Shown here one piece after another: positions 54,716 through 63,671 of a DNA stretch of 64,000 nucleotides (its first letter is position 1; the number at the start of each line of letters is the position of its first letter). The position numbers and the translations under genes are program-made. The stretch comes from Pseudomonas mangiferae. GTDB taxonomy: Bacteria; Pseudomonadota; Gammaproteobacteria; Pseudomonadales; Pseudomonadaceae. The stretch lies in assembly GCF_007109405.1 (NCBI RefSeq), contig NZ_VJOY01000006.1, positions 124,001 through 188,000 of the forward strand, in the 5' to 3' direction. Under the pieces are notes generated by a model. That model searched no databases and had not been told where the DNA came from. It was given only the letters and a program-made list of their open reading frames with translations.

Positions 54716-55495
54716 ATGCTGGTCGATTCCCATTGCCACCTCGATCGCCTCGACCTCGCCAGCCATGGCGGTTCGCTGGAGGCGGCGCTCGACGCGGCCC
54801 GTGCCCGGGGCGTGGGGCATTTCCTCTGCATCGGTGTCAGTGCCGACAATGCTGCGGCAGTCAAGGCGCTGGCGGACACCCATGCCGACGTTCACTGCTC
54901 CGTCGGGGTACATCCGCTGGACCTGGAGCCCGGGCATGACCTGGCGCTGGACTGGTTGCTGAACGAGCTGGACCACCCGCGGGTGGTGGCCATCGGCGAG
55001 ACTGGCCTGGACTATCACTACGAGCCCGACGCCGCGGTGCGCCAGCAGGAGGCGTTTCGCCTGCACCTGCAGGCGGCGCGGGTGACCGGCAAGCCGGTGA
55101 TCGTGCACACCCGCGAAGCCCGTGCCGACACTCTGGCGCTGCTGCGCGAGGCCGACTTGCCCCAGGCGGGGGTGCTGCACTGTTTCACCGAGGACTGGGA
55201 AATGGCCAAGGCCGCCCTTGACCTGGGGTTCTACATCTCCCTGTCCGGCATCGTGACGTTCCGCAATGCGGACGCCCTGCGAGAGGTGGCGCGCCAGGTG
55301 CCGGCCGATCGGCTGCTGGTGGAGACCGATTCTCCTTACCTGGCGCCCGTTCCGCACCGCGGCAAGCCCAACCTGCCGCAGTACGTCCGCGAGGTGGCGG
55401 AATTCCTCGCCGCCCAGCGTGGCGTGTCCTACGAGGAACTGGCCGCCACCACCACGGCCAATTTCTATCGGCTGTTCCCGCTGGCCCAAGGCTGA
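54716..55495 (+). CDS. TatD-family metal-dependent hydrolase
   Basis: 259 aa, YcfH/TatD-like deoxyribonuclease family with a TIM-barrel amidohydrolase fold. Metal ligands: DSHCHLDRL at the N-terminus, GETGLDYHY, HTREA, LHCFTEDWE and ETDSPYLAPVPHRGKPN. Members have 3'-5' exonuclease activity; the cellular role of this paralogue is uncertain. Last plus-strand gene of the fab-holB-pilZ run. Confidence 0.93.
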   Translation: MLVDSHCHLDRLDLASHGGSLEAALDAARARGVGHFLCIGVSADNAAAVKALADTHADVHCSVGVHPLDLEPGHDLALDWLLNELDHPRVVAIGETGLDYHYEPDAAVRQQEAFRLHLQAARVTGKPVIVHTREARADTLALLREADLPQAGVLHCFTEDWEMAKAALDLGFYISLSGIVTFRNADALREVARQVPADRLLVETDSPYLAPVPHRGKPNLPQYVREVAEFLAAQRGVSYEELAATTTANFYRLFPLAQG

Positions 55496-55569
55496 TCCGC
55501 CGGCGTTCGCGTCGCTCACGCTTTGGAGCCAAGTGCGCCTTTCGCGAGGAACTGCGGGCCGACTCCGGA

Positions 55570-56703
55570 TCAGCGACCCGCCAGCTGGCGAATGTGGCCC
55601 AGGGTATTTTCCAGGACGCTGTCCGGCGTATAGAAATGGGGCGATAGGCGAATCCCGCCGCCGCGCTGGGCGCACACCACCTGCCGGTCTTTCAACTGCT
55701 CGAACAGCCTCCCGGTGTCCACACCCTCCAGGTCGAACGTGACGATGCCCGCTCGGCGAGTGGGCGAAGTGGGGCTGTGCAGGCGTATGCCTGGCAGCGA
55801 TCCCAAGGCCTCCAGCAACCAGTCCACGCGATTCTCCAACTGCCCGGCCACCGTGGGCAGGCCGGTTTCCTCCAGCAGCGACAGGCTGGCATCCAGAGCC
55901 ACCGCGCCGAGCATGTTGGGGCTGCCGCATTCGAATCGCCGGGCCGTGGCGGCGGGTTGCCAGTCGGGCCGGGTGTAGTCGCCGGCATGCTCCAGCATGT
56001 GCCAGCCGTACTCGTGGAGGGTCAGCTGTTCACGCAGGTCGGCGCGGCAGTAGAAGACCCCGAGCCCTTCGGGGCCGAGCATCCACTTGTGCCCATCGGC
56101 CATGGCGAATGCGCAGTCATAGCGCTGGACATCGAAGGGCAGGGCGCCCAGGTGCTGGATGGCGTCCACGCAGAAAAGCACGCCACGGGTGCGACAGCCC
56201 GCCCCCAGGCGCTCCAGGTCGAGCCGCAAGCCGCTGGCGTACTGCACCGCGCTGATGGCCAGCAACCGGGTACGCGGCCCGCAGGCGTGCAGCAGGCCTG
56301 CCTCTGGGTTTTCGTTGTCGAGGCTCACTGGGATCACCTCGACCCCCAGGGGCCGCAGGGCTTCCCACACCACCCGGTTGGAAGGGAATTCCTGGTCGCT
56401 GATCACCACCTGGTCGCCCGGCTTCCAGTCCAGGCCGAAGGCCACGAAGGACAAGGCTTCCGAGGTGTTCTTGACCAGCGCCAGGTCGGCGCTGTCCGGG
56501 GCGTTCAGCAGGCGGCCCAGGCGTTCCCTCAGGCGTTGCTCGATGCGCAACCAGTCCGGGTAATCGCGGGCGCCGTGCTGGACGTTCTGCTCGGCGAAGG
56601 CGGCCACGGCCCGTGCGGTACGCCGTGGCCAGGGCGCCACCGCCGCGTGATTGAGGTAACACAGCCCCGTGTCTTGGGGAAATTCGTCGCTCAGCGGGCT
56701 CAT
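55570..56703 (-). CDS. Class V aminotransferase / cysteine desulfurase-like PLP enzyme
   Basis: 377 aa, fold-type I PLP protein. The Schiff-base lysine is in ADGHKWMLGPEGLGVFYCR (about residue 215), the cofactor aspartate in CVDAIQHLGALPFD, and RFECGSPN and GIVTFDLEGVDT are typical of the class V/isopenicillin-N-epimerase-like group. The mobile catalytic cysteine loop of IscS/SufS is not evident, so true cysteine desulfurase activity is doubtful. It lies on the opposite strand from its neighbours, convergent with tatD and divergent from the TetR gene. Confidence 0.85.
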   Translation of the reverse strand: MSPLSDEFPQDTGLCYLNHAAVAPWPRRTARAVAAFAEQNVQHGARDYPDWLRIEQRLRERLGRLLNAPDSADLALVKNTSEALSFVAFGLDWKPGDQVVISDQEFPSNRVVWEALRPLGVEVIPVSLDNENPEAGLLHACGPRTRLLAISAVQYASGLRLDLERLGAGCRTRGVLFCVDAIQHLGALPFDVQRYDCAFAMADGHKWMLGPEGLGVFYCRADLREQLTLHEYGWHMLEHAGDYTRPDWQPAATARRFECGSPNMLGAVALDASLSLLEETGLPTVAGQLENRVDWLLEALGSLPGIRLHSPTSPTRRAGIVTFDLEGVDTGRLFEQLKDRQVVCAQRGGGIRLSPHFYTPDSVLENTLGHIRQLAGR

Positions 56704-56777
56704 AATCGGATGATCCGTGCAATTTATCGCTGGTTTGGCATAATACGCGGCTTGATTTTCGACCCCGTACTCCTTCT

Positions 56778-57416
56778 ATGCAGAAAGAACCCCGTAAGGT
56801 CCGTGAGTTTCGTCGCCGCGAGCAGGAAATCCTCGATACCGCGCTCAAGCTGTTCCTGGAGCAGGGCGAGGACAGCGTAACCGTTGAGATGATCGCCGAC
56901 GCGGTGGGGATCGGCAAAGGCACGATCTACAAGCACTTCAAGTCGAAGGCAGAGGTGTACCTGCGGCTGATGCTCGACTACGAGCGGGACCTGAATGCGC
57001 TGCTGCACTCGTCGGACGTCGATCGCGACAAGGAAGCCCTGTCCCGGGCGTATTTCGAGTTCCGCATGCGCGATCCCCAGCGCTACCGCCTGTTCGACCG
57101 CCTGGAAGAGAAGGTGGTGAAGGGCAACCAGGTGCCGGAACTGGTGGACCAGTTGCACAAGATCCGCGCCTCCAACTTCGAGCGCCTGACCCAGTTGATC
57201 GAAGGGCGGATCTCCGAAGGCAAGCTGGAAGACGTACCTCCGTACTTTCACTACTGCGCGGCCTGGGCGCTGGTGCATGGCGCGGTGGCGCTCTACCACT
57301 CGCCGTTCTGGAGCAACGTGCTGGAGGATCAGGAAGGGTTCTTCCAGTTCCTCATGGACATTGGCGTGCGCATGGGCAATAAGCGCAAGCGCGACGGCGA
57401 CGCCCCGGGCAACTGA
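56778..57416 (+). CDS. TetR-family transcriptional regulator
   Basis: 212 aa. HTH at residues about 18-58: ILDTALKLFLEQGEDSVTVEMIADAVGIGKGTIYKHFKSKAEVYLRL (recognition helix around GIGKGTIYKHF). The C-terminal ligand domain contains AWALVHGAVALYHSPFW and is not diagnostic. Corresponds to PA2957 in position. The 74-bp divergent gap to the aminotransferase gene, with a CATAAT -10-like hexamer near 56739, is a natural place for its operator, so it may regulate that gene; no clear palindrome was found. Confidence 0.9.
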   Translation: MQKEPRKVREFRRREQEILDTALKLFLEQGEDSVTVEMIADAVGIGKGTIYKHFKSKAEVYLRLMLDYERDLNALLHSSDVDRDKEALSRAYFEFRMRDPQRYRLFDRLEEKVVKGNQVPELVDQLHKIRASNFERLTQLIEGRISEGKLEDVPPYFHYCAAWALVHGAVALYHSPFWSNVLEDQEGFFQFLMDIGVRMGNKRKRDGDAPGN

Positions 57417-57501
57417 CCGCTGGTGTCGCGAACCGGTGGTGCGCCTGGGCGCTGCGCATCGCCGGCCTATATACTCCGTCTCTGTCCCGACGGAGCTTCC
57501 C

Positions 57502-58470
57502 ATGATCGTTGATCGCCAGGGGCGGCGATTCCGCAACCTGCGGATCAGCCTGACCGCCGCCTGCAACTATGCCTGCACCTACTGCGTACCCAACGGCAAG
57601 CGCCTGGTGGCGGCCCAGGACGAATTGTCCGCGGACGCCATGGCCCGCGCGGTGGCGTACCTGGTGGAGGCCGCGGGCATCGAGCGCCTGCGGATCACCG
57701 GGGGCGAGCCGCTGGTGAGTCCACGCCTGGAACCTTTCCTCGAGGCGATCGGCCGGCTACCCCTGGAGGACATCGGCCTCACCACCAACGGCCAGCTGCT
57801 GGCGCGCAAGCTGCCGGCGCTCCAGGCCGCCGGCATCCGTCGGCTGAACGTCTCCCTGGATACCCTCGATCCCGACGCCTTCCGCCGCATCGCCCGGGGC
57901 GGCGACCTGGACACCGTGCTGGCGGGCCTCGACGCGGCTCGGGCGGCTGGCTTTCGCATCAAGCTGAACATGGTGCCGCTGCGCCAGGAGAACCTCGACC
58001 AGGTACTGCCGCTGCTGGACTACTGCCTGGCGCGGGGCTACGAGCTGCGCTTCATCGAGCTGATGCGCATGGGTCACCTCGCCCGGGCAGGCACCGATTT
58101 CCAGCAGCAATTCGTCAGCCTGGGCGACCTGCTGGCGCTGATCGGCGACCATCATCCCTTCGTCCAGGCCGAGGCCCCGCTGGATGCCACGGCCCTTCGT
58201 TACGAGATCCCGGGTCGTGGCCACTTCGGCATCATCGCCAACGAAAGCGTGCCGTTCTGCCGGACCTGTTCCCGGCTGCGGCTGTCGTCCACCGGTTGGT
58301 TGCACGGCTGCCTGTCGTCGGGCAACCGTCATTACATCGGCGATCTCCTGGACAAGCCTCGCCACCAGGCGCTGCCGGCCCTGCAACGGCTGCTGGTGAA
58401 GGCGCTGGGCGACAAGCAGGATCTGGCCTTTTCAGGGGGCGCGACGGTAATGAAGATCATCGGCGGCTAG
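57502..58470 (+). CDS. MoaA-like radical SAM protein
   Basis: 322 aa. Radical SAM [4Fe-4S] motif Cys21-x3-Cys25-x2-Cys28 (AACNYACTYC); GGEPL near 74-78. A second MoaA-type cluster motif is Cys253-x2-Cys256-x13-Cys270, and the protein ends in Gly-Gly (MKIIGG), as in GTP 3',8-cyclase MoaA, where the tail enters the active site. All these fit an authentic MoaA-type enzyme for the first step of molybdopterin synthesis, but no other mo gene is present. Start chosen at ATG 57502 after CGGAGC; an open frame upstream overlaps the TetR gene and is rejected. Confidence 0.88.
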   Translation: MIVDRQGRRFRNLRISLTAACNYACTYCVPNGKRLVAAQDELSADAMARAVAYLVEAAGIERLRITGGEPLVSPRLEPFLEAIGRLPLEDIGLTTNGQLLARKLPALQAAGIRRLNVSLDTLDPDAFRRIARGGDLDTVLAGLDAARAAGFRIKLNMVPLRQENLDQVLPLLDYCLARGYELRFIELMRMGHLARAGTDFQQQFVSLGDLLALIGDHHPFVQAEAPLDATALRYEIPGRGHFGIIANESVPFCRTCSRLRLSSTGWLHGCLSSGNRHYIGDLLDKPRHQALPALQRLLVKALGDKQDLAFSGGATVMKIIGG

Positions 58471-58545
58471 CAAATGCGTCCCGCTGGCGCGGAAGCTGCA
58501 ATGACCCGGCACGCGTCGTTTTTCCGTCATTCCGTGGGAGGTCCC

Positions 58546-59151
58546 GTGATCCGAGCACTCATCCTGTCGCTGGCCATCGTGGGCCTGGTAGGCTGCATGA
58601 AGGTCAGCGATCTCGCCGAGGGTACCCGCTACCAGCTCAGCGACGCCGGTTTCCTGGATCACAGCAGCACCTACCGCGCCAGCAACTGGCGCCTGCAGGC
58701 CGATTCCTTCATTTATATCGCCCAGGGCCACTTCGTCCCGCCCGGCAAGGCCTATCCGCGGCCCAACGTGGTGGCCGAGGAAGCCTTCAAGGGCTTCGTC
58801 GAATACTTTCCCCTGGTGCGCCGGGCCAGTGGGCCGGTCGGCCTGGAAGAGGCCATGTCCCAGGCGCGCGCGGTAGGCGCGCACTACCTGCTCTATTCCC
58901 GCTTCGCCTACGCGGATGACCGCATCGGCAACGAGGACGAGTGGGCGGACGAGGAAGCCGTGGATCGCTTGGGAACCGACCGCAGCGTGATCCAACTAAT
59001 GCTTATCGAAACCGGAACCCGCTACCTGGTGGATACCGCGAGAATCCGCAGCCGCGGCGGTTTCCTGACGTTCTATGATGCCAAGCCCGAAGATCTCATC
59101 GGTGCGCCGTTGCAGGAGTATGCGCGGCACCTGCTTGGCCTTACCGACTGA
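58546..59151 (+). CDS. DUF4823 family lipoprotein
   Basis: 201 aa. Signal peptide and lipobox LVGC (MIRALILSLAIVGLVGCMKVS; Cys16), with Met-Lys after the cysteine, consistent with outer-membrane sorting. The mature domain (EEAMSQARAVGAHYLLYSRFAYADDR, LMLIETGTRYLVDTARIRSRGGFLTFYD) matches the DUF4823 family, of unknown function. GTG 58546 is preferred because GGGAGG lies 6-11 bases upstream and it gives a proper signal peptide; a longer frame upstream does not. DUF1285 follows after 9 bp. Confidence 0.86.
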   Translation: MIRALILSLAIVGLVGCMKVSDLAEGTRYQLSDAGFLDHSSTYRASNWRLQADSFIYIAQGHFVPPGKAYPRPNVVAEEAFKGFVEYFPLVRRASGPVGLEEAMSQARAVGAHYLLYSRFAYADDRIGNEDEWADEEAVDRLGTDRSVIQLMLIETGTRYLVDTARIRSRGGFLTFYDAKPEDLIGAPLQEYARHLLGLTD

Positions 59152-59160
59152 GGACCCTGC

Positions 59161-59724
59161 ATGAGCCGTGACGCCAGACCCGATGACCTGCTGGCCCATC
59201 TGCCCAAGGACAAGAAAGGCGCGCCGCCGGTCCATCTGTGGAACCCGCCGTTCTGCGGCGATATCGACATGCGCATCGCCCGCGACGGCACCTGGTACTA
59301 CCTGGGCACGCCGATCGGACGCAAGCCCATGGTGCGCCTGTTCTCCGGAATCCTCCGCTGCGATGGCGACGCCTATTTCCTGGTCACGCCGGTAGAGAAG
59401 GTCGGCATCCGGGTAGACGATGCACCGTTCGTGGTCGTTTCCCTGCGGGTCGAGGGAGAGGGCGAGTCCCAAGTGCTGCACTTCACCACCCAGGTGGATG
59501 ACGACGTGGTGGCCGGCCCCGAGCATCCGTTGCGGTTTGAGCTGGACCCTGTGAGCCAGGAGCCGTCGCCCTATGTCAACGTGCGGGCGAACCTCGAGGC
59601 GCTGATCCATCGCAACGTCTTCTACCAGTTGGTGGAACTGGCAGTGCCTCGGGACATCGACGGACAGACGTGGCTCGGCGTCTGGAGCGGGGGTGCGTTC
59701 TATCCCATCGGTCCCCAGGACTAG
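59161..59724 (+). CDS. DUF1285 family protein
   Basis: 187-aa cytoplasmic protein. DUF1285 signature: [44 protein letters not shown] (read around the conserved DGTWYY), then [26 protein letters not shown]. Function unknown. The TAG stop lies inside the CTAG target of the MITE that begins at 59721, so the insertion kept the stop codon intact and separated the gene from the terminator at 59875. Confidence 0.88.
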   Translation: MSRDARPDDLLAHLPKDKKGAPPVHLWNPPFCGDIDMRIARDGTWYYLGTPIGRKPMVRLFSGILRCDGDAYFLVTPVEKVGIRVDDAPFVVVSLRVEGEGESQVLHFTTQVDDDVVAGPEHPLRFELDPVSQEPSPYVNVRANLEALIHRNVFYQLVELAVPRDIDGQTWLGVWSGGAFYPIGPQD

Positions 59725-59867
59725 GTTCTGTACGAAAAGTGCCTGCGCTCAGTGATGCTGCGTTAAAAACAGACTCAGACTGCTCATTTACAGCACGTAA
59801 ACGCCGCTTCTTCGCCTGTTTTTGCCTTGCCTGACCTTCGCTCGACGACTTTTCGTACAGAACCTAG
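59721..59867. mobile_element. MITE-like element with 16-bp terminal inverted repeats and CTAG target duplication
   Basis: Perfect terminal repeats GTTCTGTACGAAAAGT (59725-59740) and its exact complement (59848-59863), flanked on both sides by CTAG (59721-59724, 59864-59867), which fits a 4-bp target duplication. The 139-bp core has no coding capacity and contains a second, internal complementary pair (AAAAACAG and CTGTTTTT). Absence of a transposase and the CTAG target suggest mobilisation in trans by an IS5-family (IS427-group-like) transposase; that family link is inference. Confidence 0.85.
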
Positions 59868-59874
59868 AAAGAAG

Positions 59875-59898
59875 AAAGGCTCCCGAAGGAGCCTTTTT
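59875..59898. terminator. Bidirectional terminator between DUF1285/MITE and etfD
   Basis: AAAGGCTCC, CGAA loop, GGAGCCTTTTT. Good for the plus strand, and with an A-rich left flank (T-rich in the minus direction) also able to end the etfD transcript, whose stop is 9 bp away. Confidence 0.85.
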
Positions 59899-59906
59899 CA
59901 CGTCGC

Positions 59907-61559
59907 TTACATATTGGGGTAGTTCGGACCGCCGGTGCCTTCGGGCGCCGTCCAGGTGATGTTCTGCGCCGGGTCCTTGATGTCGCAGGTCTTGCAGTGG
60001 ACGCAGTTCTGGGCGTTGATCTGGAAGCGCTTGCTGCCGTCGTCGTTGCTCACCACCTCGTATACACCCGCCGGGCAGTAACGCTGGGCCGGCTCGTCAT
60101 ACAGCGGCAGGTTCTGGGCGATGGGGATGCTCGGGTCGGTGAGCTTGAGGTGACAAGGCTGGTCTTCTTCGTGGTTGGTGTTGGAGAGGAACACCGAGCT
60201 GAGCTTGTCGAAGCTGAGCTTGCCGTCCGGCTTCGGGTAATTGATCTTCGGCGCTTCCGAGGCCTTCTTCAGGCTGGCGTGGTCCATCCGCGTGTCGTGC
60301 AACGTGAACGGCAGCTTGCTGCCCAGCAGGTTGTACTCGACGAAGCTGAAGGCAGGGCCGAGCAGCGGGCCGAACTTGTGCATCGCCGGGCCGAAGTTGC
60401 GGTTCTGGTACAGCTCCTCGTACAGCCAGCTGGCCTTGAAGCCATCCACGTAGTGGTTCAGCTCATCGCCTTCGCGGCCCTCAGCCAATGCCTGAGCGAT
60501 GGCCTCCGCCGCCAGCATGCCGGACTTCATTGCAGTGTGGCTGCCCTTGATCTTGGCCGCGTTCAGGGTGCCGAGGTCGCAGCCGATCAGCGCGCCGCCG
60601 GGGAAGACCATCTTCGGCAGGGAGTTGAAGCCACCCTTGACCAGGGCGCGGGCGCCGTAGGAAATGCGCTTGCCGCCTTCCAGGTACTGCTTGATCACCG
60701 GGTGGTGCTTGTAGCGCTGGAACTCGTCGAAGGGGGAGAGGTGCGGGTTGCTGTAGGCGAGGTCGACGATCAGGCCCACTACTACCTGGTTGTCTTCCAG
60801 GTGATAGAGGAACGAGCCACCCGGGTTCTCCTTGTCCAGCGGCCAGCCGGAGGTGTGGATCACCAGGCCCTGCTCGTGCTTGGCTGGGTCGATTTCCCAC
60901 AGTTCCTTGAGGCCGATGCCGTAGTGCTGGGGATCGGCATCGGCTGCCAGGTCGTAGCGCTTGCCCAGCTGCTTGCCGATGTGGCCGCGGCAGCCTTCGG
61001 CGAACAGGGTGTACTTGCCACGCAGTTCCATGCCGGGGGTGTACACGCCTTCTTTCGGGTTGCCGTTATGGTCGACGCCGAGGTCGCCGGTGACGATCCC
61101 GCGCACCACGCCGTTCTCGTCGATCAGGGCTTCCTGGGCGGCGAACCCGGGGTAGATTTCGACCCCGAGGCTCTCGGCCTGCTGCGCCAGCCAGCGGCAC
61201 AGGTTGCCGAGGGAGATGATGTAGTTGCCCTCGTTATGCATCGGCTTGGGCACGAAGAAGTTGGGCACCTTGGACGCGTGCTCGGCGTTGCGCAGCAGGT
61301 AGATGTCGTCGCGCTTGACCGGCGTGTTCAGCGGCGCGCCGAGTTCTTTCCAGTCGGGGAACAATTCGTTCAGGGCACGCGGTTCGAAGACGGCGCCGGA
61401 CAGGATGTGGGCACCGACCTCGGAGCCTTTTTCCACCACACAGACACTGATTTCCTGACCAGCCTCGGCGGCTTTCTGCTTCAGTCGGCACGCGGCGGAC
61501 AGGCCGGAGGGGCCGGCGCCGACGATGACGACGTCGAATTCCATAAACTCGCGTTCCAC
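59907..61559 (-). CDS. etfD: Electron transfer flavoprotein-ubiquinone oxidoreductase
   Basis: 550-aa inner-membrane-associated enzyme passing electrons from reduced ETF to ubiquinone. FAD motif VVIVGAGPSGLSAACRLKQ; HILSGAVFEP; 4Fe-4S ligands in the C-terminal CVHCKTCDIKDPAQNITW. The start is GTG 61559 (VEREFMEFDVV) with GGAG 7-10 bases upstream; ATG 61544 (MEFDVV) is the alternative. Divergent from etfBA over a 324-bp region with a PsrA-type operator. Also known as etfQO. Confidence 0.96.
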   Translation of the reverse strand: MEREFMEFDVVIVGAGPSGLSAACRLKQKAAEAGQEISVCVVEKGSEVGAHILSGAVFEPRALNELFPDWKELGAPLNTPVKRDDIYLLRNAEHASKVPNFFVPKPMHNEGNYIISLGNLCRWLAQQAESLGVEIYPGFAAQEALIDENGVVRGIVTGDLGVDHNGNPKEGVYTPGMELRGKYTLFAEGCRGHIGKQLGKRYDLAADADPQHYGIGLKELWEIDPAKHEQGLVIHTSGWPLDKENPGGSFLYHLEDNQVVVGLIVDLAYSNPHLSPFDEFQRYKHHPVIKQYLEGGKRISYGARALVKGGFNSLPKMVFPGGALIGCDLGTLNAAKIKGSHTAMKSGMLAAEAIAQALAEGREGDELNHYVDGFKASWLYEELYQNRNFGPAMHKFGPLLGPAFSFVEYNLLGSKLPFTLHDTRMDHASLKKASEAPKINYPKPDGKLSFDKLSSVFLSNTNHEEDQPCHLKLTDPSIPIAQNLPLYDEPAQRYCPAGVYEVVSNDDGSKRFQINAQNCVHCKTCDIKDPAQNITWTAPEGTGGPNYPNM

Positions 61560-61883
61560 AGACAATCTCCTACTCAAGGCTCATCGGTACTTTTATGATT
61601 GGCAGAGCTAGGCTTTATCAGACCCGGGTGGGGCATTATATGCATACCTTCCCGGTGATCCAATACAAACGTTTGTTTGAAATCCCCTGAAGCCTGATAC
61701 CATCGCGGTTTCGAGGCCGTTCCCGCGCCCATCCCGATGTATTGACCGGAATAGGTGTTGCGGTCAAGATACGGGCGGTTTTGCCCTCGCCGTATAACGC
61801 CGACCGTTGGTTTCCAACCGACACCCGCCAGCCCCGCCTGGCCCAGGCGACAATCCTATTCACCGGAGAGTAACGAGGAATCC
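61560..61883. promoter_or_regulatory. Divergent etfD-etfBA regulatory region
   Basis: 324 bp without a gene. Minus-strand etfD promoter: TTGGAT (61663-61658), 17-bp spacer, TATAAT (61640-61635). Plus-strand etfB promoter candidate: TTGAAA at 61677-61682 with TACCAT at 61698-61703 (15-bp spacer, weak). A PsrA-type operator at 61666-61679 lies between them. The etfB leader would be about 170 nt and includes a small GTTGG/CCAAC hairpin near 61805-61817. Confidence 0.7.
61666..61679. promoter_or_regulatory. PsrA-type operator in the etf region
   Basis: CAAAC-GTTT-GTTTG, a perfect match to [GC]AAAC-N4-GTTT[GC] and the same spacing as both operators at psrA (8555-8581). It abuts the etfD -35 and overlaps the proposed etfB -35, positioned to repress both sides. 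Confidence 0.8.
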
Positions 61884-62633
61884 ATGAAGGTTCTTGTAGC
61901 TGTCAAACGAGTGGTCGACTACAACGTCAAGGTTCGCGTCAAGGCGGACAACTCCGGCGTTGACCTCGCAAACGTCAAGATGTCGATGAACCCCTTCTGC
62001 GAAATCGCCGTGGAAGAAGCCGTCCGCCTGAAAGAGAAGGGCGCGGCCAGCGAGATCGTCGTCGTCTCCATCGGACCGAGCGCCGCTCAGGAACAGCTGC
62101 GTACCGCCCTGGCCCTCGGCGCGGACCGCGCGATCCTGGTGGATACCGCCGAAGAGCTGGGTTCCCTGGCCGTGGCCAAGCTGCTCAAGGCTGTGGTGGA
62201 CAAGGAGCAGCCGCAACTGGTCATCCTCGGCAAGCAGGCCATCGACAGCGACAACAACCAGACTGGCCAGATGCTCGGCGCCCTGACCGGCTACGCCCAG
62301 GGGACCTTCGCCTCCAAGGTGGAGATCGCCGGCGACAAGGCCAACGTGACCCGCGAGATCGACGGCGGCCTGCAGACCGTTTCGCTGACCCTGCCGGCGA
62401 TCGTCACCACCGACCTGCGCCTGAACGAGCCGCGCTACGCGTCGCTGCCGAACATCATGAAGGCCAAGAAGAAGCCGCTGGAGACCGTCACTCCGGACGC
62501 GCTGGGCGTTTCCGTCGCATCCACCGTGAAGACCCTGAAGGTCGAGGCACCGGCTGCCCGCAGCGCCGGCGTCAAGGTCAAGTCCGTGGCTGAACTGGTC
62601 GAGAAACTGAAGAACGAGGCGAAGGTAATCTAA
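61884..62633 (+). CDS. etfB: Electron transfer flavoprotein subunit beta
   Basis: 249 aa. Binds AMP and with EtfA shuttles electrons from acyl-CoA and other dehydrogenases to Etf[39 protein letters not shown], and the ETF beta signature ALGADRAI ... [23 protein letters not shown] are intact. ATG 61884 with AACGAGGAA upstream; a long in-frame extension before it is non-coding leader. etfA follows directly (TAA immediately followed by ATG). Confidence 0.97.
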   Translation: MKVLVAVKRVVDYNVKVRVKADNSGVDLANVKMSMNPFCEIAVEEAVRLKEKGAASEIVVVSIGPSAAQEQLRTALALGADRAILVDTAEELGSLAVAKLLKAVVDKEQPQLVILGKQAIDSDNNQTGQMLGALTGYAQGTFASKVEIAGDKANVTREIDGGLQTVSLTLPAIVTTDLRLNEPRYASLPNIMKAKKKPLETVTPDALGVSVASTVKTLKVEAPAARSAGVKVKSVAELVEKLKNEAKVI

Positions 62634-63563
62634 ATGACTATCTTGGTTGTTGCTGAACACACGAACGCCGCCCTGGCGCCTGCCACCCTGAACGCCGTCG
62701 CCGCGGCGCAGAAGATCGGTGGCGACATTCATGTGCTGGTCGCCGGTCAGGGCGTCGGCGCCGCCGCCGAAGCCGCCAGCAAGATCGCCGGCGTATCCAA
62801 GGTGCTGGTCGCCGACAACGCCGCCTTCGCCCACCAGCTGCCGGAGAACGTCGCTCCACTGGTCGCCGAGTTGGGCAAGGGCTACAGCCACATCCTGGCC
62901 GCCGCAACCACCAACGGCAAGAACGTGCTGCCGCGTGTTGCTGCCCAGCTGGACGTCGACCAGATCTCCGAGATCATCGCTGTCGAGAGCGCCGATACCT
63001 TCAAGCGCCCGATCTATGCCGGTAACGCCATCGCCACCGTGCAATCCAGCGCTTCGGTGAAGGTCATCACCGTGCGTACCACCGGTTTCGACCCGGTCGC
63101 CGCCGAAGGCGGCTCGGCTGCCGTCGAAGCGGTGAGCACCGGTTCCGACGCGGGCAAGTCGTCCTTCGTCGGCGAAGAGCTGGCCAAGTCCGACCGTCCC
63201 GAACTGACCGCTGCCAAGATCGTCATTTCCGGCGGCCGCGGCATGCAGAACGGCGACAACTTCAAGCACCTCTACGCCCTGGCCGACAAGCTGGGCGCGG
63301 CGGTGGGCGCGTCCCGCGCCGCCGTGGATGCCGGCTTCGTGCCCAACGACATGCAGGTCGGCCAGACCGGCAAGATCGTCGCGCCGCAGCTGTACATCGC
63401 GGTCGGTATCTCCGGTGCGATCCAGCACCTGGCGGGGATGAAGGACTCGAAGGTGATCGTCGCGATCAACAAGGACGAAGAGGCTCCGATCTTCCAGGTG
63501 GCCGACTACGGCCTGGTGGGCGACCTGTTCGAGATCCTGCCGGAACTGACCAACCAGGTCTGA
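62634..63563 (+). CDS. etfA: Electron transfer flavoprotein subunit alpha
   Basis: 309 aa. FAD-binding subunit; the C-terminal FAD domain includes [75 protein letters not shown] (key points [20 protein letters not shown] and GISGAIQH). Starts on the base after the etfB stop, so tightly coupled. The N-terminal region is rich in alanine, as usual for EtfA. A palindromic terminator follows. Confidence 0.97.
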   Translation: MTILVVAEHTNAALAPATLNAVAAAQKIGGDIHVLVAGQGVGAAAEAASKIAGVSKVLVADNAAFAHQLPENVAPLVAELGKGYSHILAAATTNGKNVLPRVAAQLDVDQISEIIAVESADTFKRPIYAGNAIATVQSSASVKVITVRTTGFDPVAAEGGSAAVEAVSTGSDAGKSSFVGEELAKSDRPELTAAKIVISGGRGMQNGDNFKHLYALADKLGAAVGASRAAVDAGFVPNDMQVGQTGKIVAPQLYIAVGISGAIQHLAGMKDSKVIVAINKDEEAPIFQVADYGLVGDLFEILPELTNQV

Positions 63564-63581
63564 TCCGTTCGCCGGTCTCTG

Positions 63582-63609
63582 AAAAACCCGCTCTCGAGCG
63601 GGTTTTTTT
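63582..63609 (+). terminator. Terminator after etfBA
   Basis: AAAAACCCGCTC / GAGCGGGTTTTTTT, a near-perfect palindrome around TC, 18 bp after the etfA stop. Confidence 0.92.
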
Positions 63610-63671
63610 ATGGGCCGGTGGGCGCTGTCGCAGCCGTCTGCGTCATTGGCCGGCTGCGGCGGATGACCTCG

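Noticed and set aside
55570-56703. Cysteine desulfurase IscS/SufS
   Set aside because: The protein has the class V PLP fold but no evident catalytic cysteine loop and no isc or suf neighbours, so only the broad family is given.
59725-59863. Small RNA gene or attenuator
   Set aside because: The flanking CTAG duplication and exact terminal inverted repeats are better explained by a mobile MITE-like element.
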